Of a stretch of 8,311 nt of DNA, positions 1 to 6,418 are shown one piece after another. The notes below the pieces were generated by a model. That model searched no databases. It was given only the letters and a program-made list of their open reading frames with translations, and was not told where the DNA came from. Where the stretch lies: assembly GCA_025964935.1 (NCBI GenBank), contig JAOPXW010000036.1, positions 1-8,311 of the forward strand, given 5' to 3'. Source of the DNA: Friedmanniella sp. (GTDB lineage Bacteria; Actinomycetota; Actinomycetes; Propionibacteriales; Propionibacteriaceae). The number at the start of each line of letters is the position of its first letter. Position 1 is the first letter of the stretch. Position numbers and translations under genes: made by a program.

Positions 1-529
1 CCAGGGCCGTGGCCAGCCCGGGCACGAGATCCTCCGCGGCGAGAAGTTCATCGGGTTGTGACTTCAGCCGGGCGACGCCGTGCCGGTGGCCGGCCCGGTC
101 CACGCCGACCACGACCCGGATCTCCTGCCGCTGCGGGTGAGCGGCCACCGCCGCGGCGGCCTCGGCCGGGTCCTCGGGCAGGTCGGCCTCGTACGCCGCG
201 GGCAGGAAGGTGCGCTGCAGGCTCACCGCGCAGCCGAACACCGTCTCGGGCCACTCGATCTCGGCCAGGTCCCCGAGCACGTCGACCGACGCGGTGAACT
301 CCTGCTCGACCGCGGTCAGGGCTCCGGGAGCGGCCCCGTCGGCGGTCGTCCGTAGGCCGAGATCCGCCGCCAGACCGGGCTCGCTCGCCGCCAGCAGATC
401 GGTCAGGACCAGGGCGAACAGCCGCGGCGGCTGGTCCCAGTCCCCAGTTCCGGTGTGCCGCTCCAGCTCGATCAGGGATGCGACGAGCGCGTCGTGCTGC
501 TCGGCGGGCGGGACGGTGGTGGCGGTCAT
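1..529 (-). CDS. PPA1187-type conserved actinobacterial protein, partial at its C-terminus
   Basis: The first 176 codons of a minus-strand gene are visible, starting at ATG 529 (MTATTVPPAE) and leaving the window at base 1. An AGGAAG Shine-Dalgarno site lies at 544-539, 9 nt before the ATG. The product is soluble and acidic, with no signal peptide or membrane segment. A conserved-looking core (EIEWPETVFG, residues about 90-99) is followed by an alanine-rich stretch and a basic hydrophilic segment (QRQEIRVVVG, GHRHGVARLK), and the visible end reads LVPGLATAL. I match it from memory to the uncharacterised PPA1187 family. That family commonly sits downstream of a PDZ/Lon protease and upstream of a UPF0182 membrane protein in actinobacteria, and the position here fits. 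The visible end resembles the family's C-terminus, so probably only a few residues are missing. No biochemical function is known to me. It lies 118 nt downstream of the protease gene and is probably in the same transcription unit. Confidence 0.7.
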   Translation of the reverse strand, partial: MTATTVPPAEQHDALVASLIELERHTGTGDWDQPPRLFALVLTDLLAASEPGLAADLGLRTTADGAAPGALTAVEQEFTASVDVLGDLAEIEWPETVFGCAVSLQRTFLPAAYEADLPEDPAEAAAAVAAHPQRQEIRVVVGVDRAGHRHGVARLKSQPDELLAAEDLVPGLATAL

Positions 530-538
530 CGACGGGGA

Positions 539-544
539 CTTCCT
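539..544 (-). promoter_or_regulatory. Shine-Dalgarno site of the PPA1187-type gene
   Basis: AGGAAG on the minus strand, 9 nt before ATG 529. It supports that start. The rest of the 118-nt gap (530-647) holds a 9-bp direct repeat and no recognisable terminator. Confidence 0.6.
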
Positions 545-565
545 GGTGCGGGGCCGGCGGGGTGG

Positions 566-589
566 GAACGGCTGACGAGCGAACGGCTG
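566..589. repeat. 9-bp direct repeat between the protease and PPA1187-type genes
   Basis: GAACGGCTG occurs at 566-574 and again at 581-589, a 15-bp period with a 6-bp spacer. It lies 37-60 bp upstream of the PPA1187-type start. It could be a pair of binding half-sites or chance in GC-rich DNA. Confidence 0.3.
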
Positions 590-647
590 CTCAGGGGATG
601 GCTGTGGGCACTGACCGGGCCGGGGCCGCTCGCGGCGGGACGGGGCA

Positions 648-1697
648 TCAGCAGCGGGGCACGTCGGCGGGACTGCGGGCGGCGGAGTTCAGTGTGGTGA
701 TGGCACTGATGGCGTCCTCCAGCGTGGCCACCTTGACCAGGGTCATCTCGGTGCTGAGCCCGCCCAGGTCGCCGCAGTTGTCGGCCGGCACCAGGAAGAC
801 GGTGGCGCCGGCCTTCTCGGCCCCGGCGATCTTCTCCTGGATGCCGCCGATCGGGCCCACCACCCCGTCCGGGGTGATGGTGCCGGTGCCGGCCACGTGG
901 CGGCCGGCCAGCAGCGGCCCGTCGGTGATCTTGTCGTAGATGGCCAGCGCGAAGACCAGGCCCGCACTGGGCCCGCCGATCCGCTGCCCGAGGTCGAAGG
1001 AGATCTGGGGCTGGTAGCGGTAGCCCTGGCCCAGGGTGATGCCGACCACCGGCACGTCGGGCTGGGTGCTGGACTCCGCCGCGGTCACCGCGACCTTGGT
1101 CGGGACGCGCTGGCGGATGACGGCGAACTCGATCCGCTCGCCGACCCGGTGCGACCGGATCTCCCGGCCCACGGAGGCGATGTCGGGGGTCTCGACCCCG
1201 TCGACCGAGCTGACCAGGTCCCCGGGCAGCAGCTGCTTGTGGGCCGGGCCCCCGACCGTCACCGAATAGACCGCCGGCATCTCGGTCACCGGCTGGTCGT
1301 CGGCCCGCAGGGCGGCCACGACGGCGTCGTCCTGGGCGGTCTCCATCATGTCCGCGTCTTCGTTCTGCACCTGCTCGGCGGACTTGCCGGGGGCGTAGAC
1401 CGAGTCCCGCGGGAGGGTGTCGCGGTGCGGGAGCCAGTAGGACAGCAGCGCCTGCGGCAGCGTCAGCTGCGCGTCGGCCGAGGTGATCGAGACCACGGTC
1501 AGGTCCAGCCGGCCGGTGGTCGGATAGGTCGGGAGGCCGTCGACGGTGATGATCGGCTCGTTCCCGGCGTCGCCGAGGGTGTCGTGGGTCTGCCCGGCGC
1601 TCCAGCTCACGAACGGAACCGGGACGACCACGAGCAGGACGGCGAGTCCGACGAAGACGAAGGCGGCGACGAATGCGGTCCAGGTCTGCCTGGTCAC
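648..1697 (-). CDS. Membrane-anchored PDZ / Lon-type (S16) serine protease, YlbL family
   Basis: The product is 349 aa from GTG 1697. Residues about 8-30 form one hydrophobic segment (TAFVAAFVFVGLAVLLVVV), an N-terminal anchor that puts the rest outside the membrane. A PDZ domain spans about residues 125-205, with the ligand-loop signature GGPAHKQLLPGDLVSSVDG (149-167). The C-terminal Lon/S16 proteolytic domain follows. Ser244 lies in GGPSAGL and Lys289 in GGIQEKIAGA, which is the Ser-Lys dyad arrangement of Lon. Both residues are intact, so it should be active against extracytoplasmic substrates that I cannot name. The length is usual for actinobacterial members. The GTG start overlaps the moaE stop (GTGA, 1697-1694) and has GGGAGAG at 1712-1706, 8 nt upstream. 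An in-frame start at 1763 would add a 22-residue Arg-rich tail lying inside moaE, so I rejected it. Translational coupling to moaE is likely. In Mycobacterium tuberculosis the same PDZ-protease/zincin neighbourhood is seen around Rv3194c-Rv3195. Confidence 0.95.
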   Translation of the reverse strand: MTRQTWTAFVAAFVFVGLAVLLVVVPVPFVSWSAGQTHDTLGDAGNEPIITVDGLPTYPTTGRLDLTVVSITSADAQLTLPQALLSYWLPHRDTLPRDSVYAPGKSAEQVQNEDADMMETAQDDAVVAALRADDQPVTEMPAVYSVTVGGPAHKQLLPGDLVSSVDGVETPDIASVGREIRSHRVGERIEFAVIRQRVPTKVAVTAAESSTQPDVPVVGITLGQGYRYQPQISFDLGQRIGGPSAGLVFALAIYDKITDGPLLAGRHVAGTGTITPDGVVGPIGGIQEKIAGAEKAGATVFLVPADNCGDLGGLSTEMTLVKVATLEDAISAITTLNSAARSPADVPRC

Positions 1698-2185
1698 GAT
1701 CCGGGCTCTCCCGGATGCGCCTCGGTCGTGCCGGTGCTCTCGGCGGTCCCGAGCCCGACCCACTCGGTGTCGCCACCGAGGAAGGCCTGCTCCTTCCAGA
1801 TGGGCACCTCCGCCTTGAGCGTCTCGATCAGCTCGGCACAGGCGGCGAGCGCCGCACCCCGGTGCACCGCCCCGGCGGCGACCACCACCGCGAGGTCGCC
1901 GACCTCCAGGTGCCCCACCCGATGCTCCACGGCCACGGCCAGCACCTCGTGACGGGCGGCCACGTCCTCTGCGCAGCGGCGCAGGACCACCGCGGCGGTC
2001 GGGTGGCCCGTGTAGTCCAGGGACACCACGTCGTCACCGGGCTGCTCGCTGACCGGGTCGTGGCGACGGACCACCCCGACGAACAGGGCGATCCCGCCGA
2101 CCTCGGGTCCCGACACCAGGGCGAGCAGCCGGTCGACACTCAAGGGCGCGTCCGTGACGCCCGCCGCGCGGACCACCGAAGTCAT
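1694..2185 (-). CDS. moaE: Molybdopterin synthase catalytic subunit (MoaE)
   Basis: The 163-aa product is the large subunit of molybdopterin synthase. With thiocarboxylated MoaD it puts two sulfurs into cyclic pyranopterin monophosphate during molybdenum cofactor synthesis in the cytoplasm. Family motifs appear in order: GGIALFVGVVRRHD (30-43), LDYTGHP (56-62), EHRVGHLEVGD (87-97), the second HR at 109-110, and LKAEVPIWKEQ (123-133). Lys124 and Lys131 are seven residues apart, matching the spacing of the catalytic lysines 119 and 126 of the E. coli enzyme. About 20 residues after the core (from about 143) are polar and probably disordered. No moaD or other Mo-cofactor gene is in the window, so the partner must be encoded elsewhere. 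The gene is first in a minus-strand unit and its stop overlaps the protease GTG. The start has no good Shine-Dalgarno site but a -10 box at leaderless spacing. Confidence 0.93.
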   Translation of the reverse strand: MTSVVRAAGVTDAPLSVDRLLALVSGPEVGGIALFVGVVRRHDPVSEQPGDDVVSLDYTGHPTAAVVLRRCAEDVAARHEVLAVAVEHRVGHLEVGDLAVVVAAGAVHRGAALAACAELIETLKAEVPIWKEQAFLGGDTEWVGLGTAESTGTTEAHPGEPGS

Positions 2186-2191
2186 GCGCCG

Positions 2192-2197
2192 ACCCTA
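2192..2197 (-). promoter_or_regulatory. -10 box of a probable leaderless moaE promoter
   Basis: TAGGGT on the minus strand ends 6 nt before the A of ATG 2185. That spacing would start the RNA at the initiation codon, a common arrangement in actinobacteria. No good -35 hexamer is visible 16-18 bp upstream, and there is no convincing Shine-Dalgarno site, which fits leaderless translation. Confidence 0.5.
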
Positions 2198-2288
2198 GCC
2201 GAGCATCCTGAGAGCCTCCGGCTCCTCGTTCATGTTGCGCTGTCAGCGATCAGGTGCCCGCACCTGCGGTCGGGCGGCGGGGAACGCG

Positions 2289-2294
2289 TACGGT
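2289..2294 (+). promoter_or_regulatory. Possible -10 box for the Zincin_2/NUDIX/radical SAM unit
   Basis: TACGGT fits the TAnnnT pattern and would give an untranslated leader of about 83 nt. No clear -35 is present at the usual distance. It is a weak candidate in the 198-nt divergent gap between moaE and the Zincin_2 gene. Confidence 0.25.
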
Positions 2295-2373
2295 TGGAGG
2301 AACAGGTCGAGCCGGTACCGAACCCGGTCGACCGGCACCAACCGTGCCCGAGCACCGCCTCGGGCAGTCCGTC

Positions 2374-2378
2374 AGGAG
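2374..2378 (+). promoter_or_regulatory. Shine-Dalgarno site that fixes the Zincin_2 start
   Basis: AGGAG 5 nt before ATG 2384. The open frame continues far upstream to about 1673 across the opposite-strand moaE, so this site and the start of family-like sequence decide the start codon. Confidence 0.65.
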
Positions 2379-2383
2379 CATGG

Positions 2384-4075
2384 ATGGCCGAGGATCGTCA
2401 GCCGGGTCGAGACGACGCCGACGACCAGGAGGGGAGCGGCGACGCGACCCCGCCGTCAGGTGCGCCCGGGTCGGGCGGACCCGCCAAGCCCGACCCCACC
2501 CCGTACCGCCTCGGCGGCACCGGCCAGGGCGGCTCCGGCCCGACGGGCAACCCCGGGTCGGGCTCGTTCGGCGGATTCGGCGGCCCGGCGGGCGGCCAGC
2601 CCGGCGGGGCTCCCGGCGGCGGGGCGAACCCGTTCGAGGCCTTCTTCTCCTCCCTCGCCGGCGGTGACATGAACGCGCTCGCCGCTCAGCTGCAGAACGC
2701 CTTCTCCATGCTCGGCGGCGCCGGGGGCATGTTCGGCGGTACGACCGAGCCCGGGTCCGGGGTGAACTGGGAGGTCGCCAAGGACACCGCGCGCAAGACC
2801 GCGGCCTCGCTCGGACCCGACCCGACCCCCAGTGCCAGCCAGACCTCCGCCATCCGGGAGGCCGTCTCCATCGCCGAGGTCTGGCTGGACGCCGCCACCC
2901 CCTTCCCCCGGTCGGGCGCGTCGGTCGCGGCCTGGAGCCGGGCCCAGTGGATCGAGAGCACCATGCCGGTGTGGCGCCGGCTGGTCGAGCCCGTGGCCGC
3001 CCACATCGCCGACGCGATGGAGGGGGCTCTGGGCAACCCGGACGCTGAGGCCGGGGCCATTCCCGGCATGGCCGGGATGGAGCAGATGCTGCGTCCGATG
3101 CTCCGCACCTCCGGGGCGAGCATGTTCGGCTTGCAGCTCGGTCAGGGCGTGGGCCGACTGGCAGCAGAGGTCGTCGGAGCCACCGACATCGGGCTGCCGC
3201 TGGGCGAGCCCGGACAGGTGGCGCTGCTGCCGACCAACGTCGCCGCGTTCGGCGAGGGGCTGGAGGAGTCCAGCACCGACGTCACCCTCTATCTCGCGCT
3301 GCGTGAGTGTGCCCGGCAGCGCCTCTTCACCTCGGCCGGCTGGCTGCGGGCCCAGCTCCTGACCCTGGTCGAGCAGTACGCCAGCGGGATCACCATCGAC
3401 ACCTCCGCCCTCGAGCAGGCCGTCGGCCAGATCGACCCCAGCAACCTCGAGGAGCTGAGCGCCACGCTGGAGGGCGGGCTTTTCGAGCCGCAGAAGACCC
3501 CCGAGCAGCTGGCCACCCTGGAGCGTCTCGAGACCCTGCTGGCCCTGGTCGAGGGCTGGGTGGACGACGTCGTCACCCAGGCGACCGCCCCCTGGATGCC
3601 GGCCGCCGCCGCCCTGGCCGAGACCGTACGCCGCAACCGGGCCTCCGGCGGCCCGGCCGAGGCCACCTTCGCCACCCTGGTCGGCCTGGAGCTCCGGCCC
3701 CGCCGGATGCGCGACGCCGCCAACCTGTGGGCCGCCGTCCGCGACGCCCGCGGGACGGACGGCCGGGACGCGGTCTGGAGCCACCCCGACCTGCTGCCGA
3801 CGGCCGCGCACCTGGACGACCCGCTGAGCTTCGTGGCCGAGGAGGAGCAGGCCGAGCAGGCCGACGACGAGTTCGACGCCGCGCTGGCCCAGCTGCTCGA
3901 CGCCGAGGCGGCCGGGGGCGACACAGCTAAGGGCGACACCGGCAAGGGCGACACCGCCGCGGACGAGGAGTCCGGGGCCGACGGGCCGAGGGGCGAGGCG
4001 CCGGACGACGAGACACCGGACGACGAGGCACCGGACGACAGTGGGCCCGGCCGCCCCGGTCAGCCGCTCCGCTGA
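2384..4075 (+). CDS. Zincin_2 (DUF2342) family protein with a degenerate metal-binding motif
   Basis: The product is 563 aa from ATG 2384, preceded by AGGAG at 2374-2378 (5-nt spacing). An ATG at 2380 is out of frame. Residues 1-85 are Gly/Pro-rich and probably disordered. The folded core runs from about 86 to 482 and follows the actinobacterial 'zinc-dependent metalloprotease' family (PF10103, as in Rv3195). It includes ANPFEAFFSSLAGGDM near the start, a helix pair around 150-200, LLALVEGWVDDVV, then VGLELRPRRMRDAANLWAAV and HPDLLPTAAHLDDPLSFV. The region corresponding to the zinc helix reads L-R307-E308-C309-A310-R311. The HExxH histidines are both absent, so protease activity is doubtful. 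A non-catalytic scaffold or chaperone-like role is possible. From residue 483 there is a very acidic tail containing two sets of three 5-residue repeats. The tail makes it longer than the roughly 450-500 aa I remember for the family. It is divergent from moaE and leads the plus-strand unit. Confidence 0.9.
   Translation: MAEDRQPGRDDADDQEGSGDATPPSGAPGSGGPAKPDPTPYRLGGTGQGGSGPTGNPGSGSFGGFGGPAGGQPGGAPGGGANPFEAFFSSLAGGDMNALAAQLQNAFSMLGGAGGMFGGTTEPGSGVNWEVAKDTARKTAASLGPDPTPSASQTSAIREAVSIAEVWLDAATPFPRSGASVAAWSRAQWIESTMPVWRRLVEPVAAHIADAMEGALGNPDAEAGAIPGMAGMEQMLRPMLRTSGASMFGLQLGQGVGRLAAEVVGATDIGLPLGEPGQVALLPTNVAAFGEGLEESSTDVTLYLALRECARQRLFTSAGWLRAQLLTLVEQYASGITIDTSALEQAVGQIDPSNLEELSATLEGGLFEPQKTPEQLATLERLETLLALVEGWVDDVVTQATAPWMPAAAALAETVRRNRASGGPAEATFATLVGLELRPRRMRDAANLWAAVRDARGTDGRDAVWSHPDLLPTAAHLDDPLSFVAEEEQAEQADDEFDAALAQLLDAEAAGGDTAKGDTGKGDTAADEESGADGPRGEAPDDETPDDEAPDDSGPGRPGQPLR
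3917..3961 (+). repeat. Three 15-bp tandem repeats in the Zincin_2 acidic tail
   Basis: Units start at 3917, 3932 and 3947, each beginning GGCGACAC. They encode GDTAK, GDTGK and GDTAA (residues 512-526). Units differ at a few bases, mostly at third positions and in the last codons. Confidence 0.8.
4001..4045 (+). repeat. Second set of three 15-bp tandem repeats in the Zincin_2 tail
   Basis: Units start at 4001, 4016 and 4031, each beginning CCGGACGAC. They encode PDDET, PDDEA and PDDSG (residues 540-554). The third unit has diverged in its second half. Confidence 0.8.
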
Positions 4076-4125
4076 TCCGCCCGAGCCCCAGCGCCCCGGC
4101 CCCCAGCACTCCTCAGCCCTCGCGG

Positions 4126-4659
4126 CTGGCTGAACGCTGTGCCTCGACGCTCCGGGCCTGGTCCGCTCCGGACGCGGACCAGCACGAGCTGCGGAGCGCA
4201 TTCCTCGGCCATCTGACGACGGCGCCGGACGGCTGGTCGCGAGCGTGTCCGGGCGCGCACCTGACCGCCAGCACGCTGGTCTGCGACCCCGTACGTCGTC
4301 GGGTGCTGCTGGTCCTGCACGGTCGGCTGCGCCGTTGGCTGCAGACCGGCGGGCACCTGGAGGACGCGGACGCGAGCCTGGAGGCGGCCGCGCTACGGGA
4401 GGCGACCGAGGAGTCCGGGCTCGCCGGTCTCGAGCTCGACCCGGACCCGCTACTGCTGTCGCGGCACGAGGTGCCGTGCGGGCCCGTCCGGCCGACCTTC
4501 CACCTGGACGTGCAGTACCTGGTGCGCGCCGAGGGCGCGCCCCCCGTCGTGAGCGAGGAGTCCCTGGACGTGCGCTGGTTCGGCCTCGACGACCTGCCCG
4601 CGGTCGACCCGTCGGTGCGCGACCTGGTGGCCGCCGCCGCCGGACGGCTGGCCTGGTGA
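4126..4659 (+). CDS. NUDIX hydrolase with no ATG, GTG or TTG at its expected start
   Basis: From CTG 4126 the product is 177 aa. The Nudix box is clear: GGHLEDAD at 75-82, then REATEESGL at 91-99 with the metal-binding glutamates 92, 95 and 96. The box has one extra residue before RE, as in the actinobacterial subfamily I recall. The family hydrolyses nucleoside diphosphates linked to another moiety; the substrate here is unknown. Sequence before the box (TLRAWSAPDADQHELRSAF, then PGAHLTAS and LVCDP) resembles the N-terminus of actinobacterial homologues and has coding-like third positions, so the protein should begin near 4126. Between the in-frame stop at 3928-3930 and GTG 4303 there is no ATG, GTG or TTG. 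Options are CTG 4126, CTG 4072 (overlapping the upstream TGA as CTGA), GTG 4303 with loss of the N-terminal region, or a sequencing or real frameshift. The gene follows the Zincin_2 gene closely and overlaps the next gene by GTGA. Confidence 0.82.
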   Translation: MAERCASTLRAWSAPDADQHELRSAFLGHLTTAPDGWSRACPGAHLTASTLVCDPVRRRVLLVLHGRLRRWLQTGGHLEDADASLEAAALREATEESGLAGLELDPDPLLLSRHEVPCGPVRPTFHLDVQYLVRAEGAPPVVSEESLDVRWFGLDDLPAVDPSVRDLVAAAAGRLAW

Positions 4660-5774
4660 GCATGGTCGTGCCGTCCCCCGCCGGCCCCGGTCCCACCGGC
4701 CGCCGGCCCCGGCGGTGGGTCCCCAAGCGGGTGCTGGTCACCCGCGCCGCGGCGGAGCACCCGCACGCGCAGGAGATCATCCGCCGCTGCACCGAGGCCG
4801 GGGTGGCCGACATCGAGCTGCTGCCCGGGGATCGGCTCACCGGGCTCCGGCGGGAGACCGAGCGGGAGACGTACGCCGCGGCCAAGTCCACCCTCGCCGT
4901 GGTCGTCGCTCCCCCGAGCACCCGCAAGCCGCAGCCGATCCCGCCCAGCGCCGACTGGCGGATCGACCTGGCCCGTGGCTGCCCGGCGCACTGCCAGTAC
5001 TGCTATCTGGCCGGCTCCCTCAGCGGCCCGCCCATCACCCGCGTGTACGCGAACCTGGACGAGGTGCTGGACGGGATCGGCAGCCACGCGGGCCAGGGCA
5101 CCGTCACCAGCAACACCGTCGAACGCGGCCACGAGGGCACCACCTTCGAGCTGTCGTGCTACACCGACCCGCTGGGCATCGAGCACGTCACCGGCTCGCT
5201 CAGCGAGGCCATCCGGCGGGTCGGGGCCGGGGCGTACGGCTCGGGGGTGCAGCTGCGGTTCACCACGAAGTTCGACGATGTCGAGACCCTGCTCGGCCTG
5301 GACCACCAGCGCCGGACGCGGGTCCGCTTCTCGGTCAACGCCGAGGAGGTGGCCCGGCGTTTCGACGGTGGGACCGCTCCGATGCCGGCCCGGCTGGCCG
5401 CGCTCAGGTCGATGGCCCAGGCCGGATACCGGGTCGGGCTGACCATCGCCCCGGTGATGCCGCTGCCGGGCTGGCAGGTGGGCTACGGCGGGCTGCTCGA
5501 CGCCGTGGCCGCGGCGGTGGCCGGGGTGCCCGACCTGGACCTGACCGCGGAGATCATCACCCACCGCTTCACGCCGTCGTCCAAGGAGGTGCTGCTGGGC
5601 TGGTACCCGCAGACCCGGCTGGAGATGGACGAGGACGCCCGGAGCCAGAAGCGGTCCAAGTTCGGAGGCGTGAAGTATGTCTACCCGAAGGCCGTGATGG
5701 CCCAGATGCGGGCCTGGTTCCACGCCGAGCTCGACGCGCGGCTGCCGCAGGCCCGGCTGCTCTACTGGACCTGA
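4656..5774 (+). CDS. Spore photoproduct lyase-like radical SAM protein
   Basis: The product is 372 aa from GTG 4656, which overlaps the NUDIX stop (GTGA); ATG 4662 is an equally possible start and gives 370 aa. With GTG as residue 1, the radical SAM cluster motif is RGCPAHCQYCYL: Cys109, Cys113 and Cys116 in CxxxCxxC spacing, binding a 4Fe-4S cluster that cleaves S-adenosylmethionine. Cys168 in ELSCYTDPLGIEH aligns with the hydrogen-donor Cys141 of Bacillus subtilis SplB, so the catalytic parts of a photoproduct lyase are present. Further family-like segments are VQLRFTTKFDD, VRFSVNAEEV, GLTIAPVMP, ITHRFTPSSKEVLL and KYVYPKAVMAQMR. SplB repairs 5-thyminyl-5,6-dihydrothymine in UV-treated endospores. 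The window suggests an actinobacterium, which would not make endospores, so the substrate may be this lesion in dry or dormant cells or something else. Coupling to a NUDIX hydrolase hints at nucleotide-damage metabolism, which is inference. Confidence 0.92.
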   Translation: MSMVVPSPAGPGPTGRRPRRWVPKRVLVTRAAAEHPHAQEIIRRCTEAGVADIELLPGDRLTGLRRETERETYAAAKSTLAVVVAPPSTRKPQPIPPSADWRIDLARGCPAHCQYCYLAGSLSGPPITRVYANLDEVLDGIGSHAGQGTVTSNTVERGHEGTTFELSCYTDPLGIEHVTGSLSEAIRRVGAGAYGSGVQLRFTTKFDDVETLLGLDHQRRTRVRFSVNAEEVARRFDGGTAPMPARLAALRSMAQAGYRVGLTIAPVMPLPGWQVGYGGLLDAVAAAVAGVPDLDLTAEIITHRFTPSSKEVLLGWYPQTRLEMDEDARSQKRSKFGGVKYVYPKAVMAQMRAWFHAELDARLPQARLLYWT

Positions 5775-5788
5775 CCGGCCCGCCGACC

Positions 5789-6418
5789 TCAACCGCGGGC
5801 GCGGCCCTCCAGCAGCGCGCGGGTCTCCTCCCAGCCCTCCAGCCGTGGGTCCAGCCGCCGGATCGCGTCGGCGGTCCGCAGCCGGTGCCAGTCCGGGGAC
5901 AGCGCACCCCGGCTCCGCTGGGGCGCGCGGGCCAGCAGCGCGGGCCAGTCGAGCCGGTCCAGGTCGAGCGCCTCGTCCGGCACCCAGTCGGCCAGCGGCA
6001 GGGCCAGGCCGAGGGCCACCATCCCCGGCCCGCCGCGCTCGGGGGCGACGGTCAGGTCGACCCGGTGCAGCACCTTGAACATCTTGGCCAGCACCAGGCC
6101 CGGCAGGTCGGGGGCGTCGGCGGGCACCAGCACCAGCTCGTCGAAGCTCGTGCCGACCCGGGCCGCGACCTCCCGCACGCCGAGCTCCTCGGGCAGGTGG
6201 AGGGCGCCCGGCCACAGCAGGTCGGACAGCGACGGCGGCCCGACCACCCCTGAGGTGACCCCGACCAGGTCGGCGAGCACCTCGTAGGTGTCGGCCAGAC
6301 AGGCGGCGGCGAACCGCTGCGCGTCGACCCCGGGTGGAGCCCCCGCCGCCGCGCCGTAGCGGCTGAGGACCAGCGCCAACCGCCGCGGTCCCGGCGCCGG
6401 TACCGGCGGGTCAGCCAC
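5789..6418 (-). CDS. Conserved hypothetical protein resembling a degenerate GT-A / CofC-DUF2064-like transferase
   Basis: The product is 209 aa from GTG 6418, which overlaps the end of the upstream metallopeptidase gene by 8 nt (6411-6418), so translational coupling is likely. There is no signal peptide or membrane segment. The central segment [18 protein letters not shown] (94-111), followed by [19 protein letters not shown] (120-138), resembles the second half of small nucleotidyltransferase or glycosyltransferase domains. In those, an aspartate after a hydrophobic strand (D-x-P-D-L-P) precedes a substrate loop rich in Gly. The N-terminus ([17 protein letters not shown]) lacks the usual Gly-rich nucleotide-binding loop ending in a Lys or Arg. 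I therefore think it is either a degenerate family member or a remote fold. The C-terminal 60 residues carry W-rich acidic and basic helices ([23 protein letters not shown]). Its stop lies 14 nt from the converging radical SAM gene. Function is unknown; the fold assignment is by eye only. Confidence 0.78.
   Translation of the reverse strand: MADPPVPAPGPRRLALVLSRYGAAAGAPPGVDAQRFAAACLADTYEVLADLVGVTSGVVGPPSLSDLLWPGALHLPEELGVREVAARVGTSFDELVLVPADAPDLPGLVLAKMFKVLHRVDLTVAPERGGPGMVALGLALPLADWVPDEALDLDRLDWPALLARAPQRSRGALSPDWHRLRTADAIRRLDPRLEGWEETRALLEGRARG

Noticed and set aside
526..1776. A 416-codon minus-strand frame covering the protease
   Set aside because: It is a different frame over the clear PDZ/Lon protease and is low-complexity Arg-rich.
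1673..2383. Extension of the Zincin_2 frame upstream of ATG 2384
   Set aside because: It lies antisense to moaE, and a good Shine-Dalgarno site and family-like sequence begin only at 2384.
2456..4927. A very long minus-strand open frame (823 codons) opposite the Zincin_2, NUDIX and radical SAM genes
   Set aside because: Its sequence is Arg/Gly/Pro-rich with no family-like segment. It is the mirror of GC-rich coding on the plus strand, where three recognisable proteins lie.
4113..6215. A 700-codon minus-strand frame
   Set aside because: It is a shadow of the NUDIX and radical SAM genes and of the 209-aa gene, without motifs of its own.
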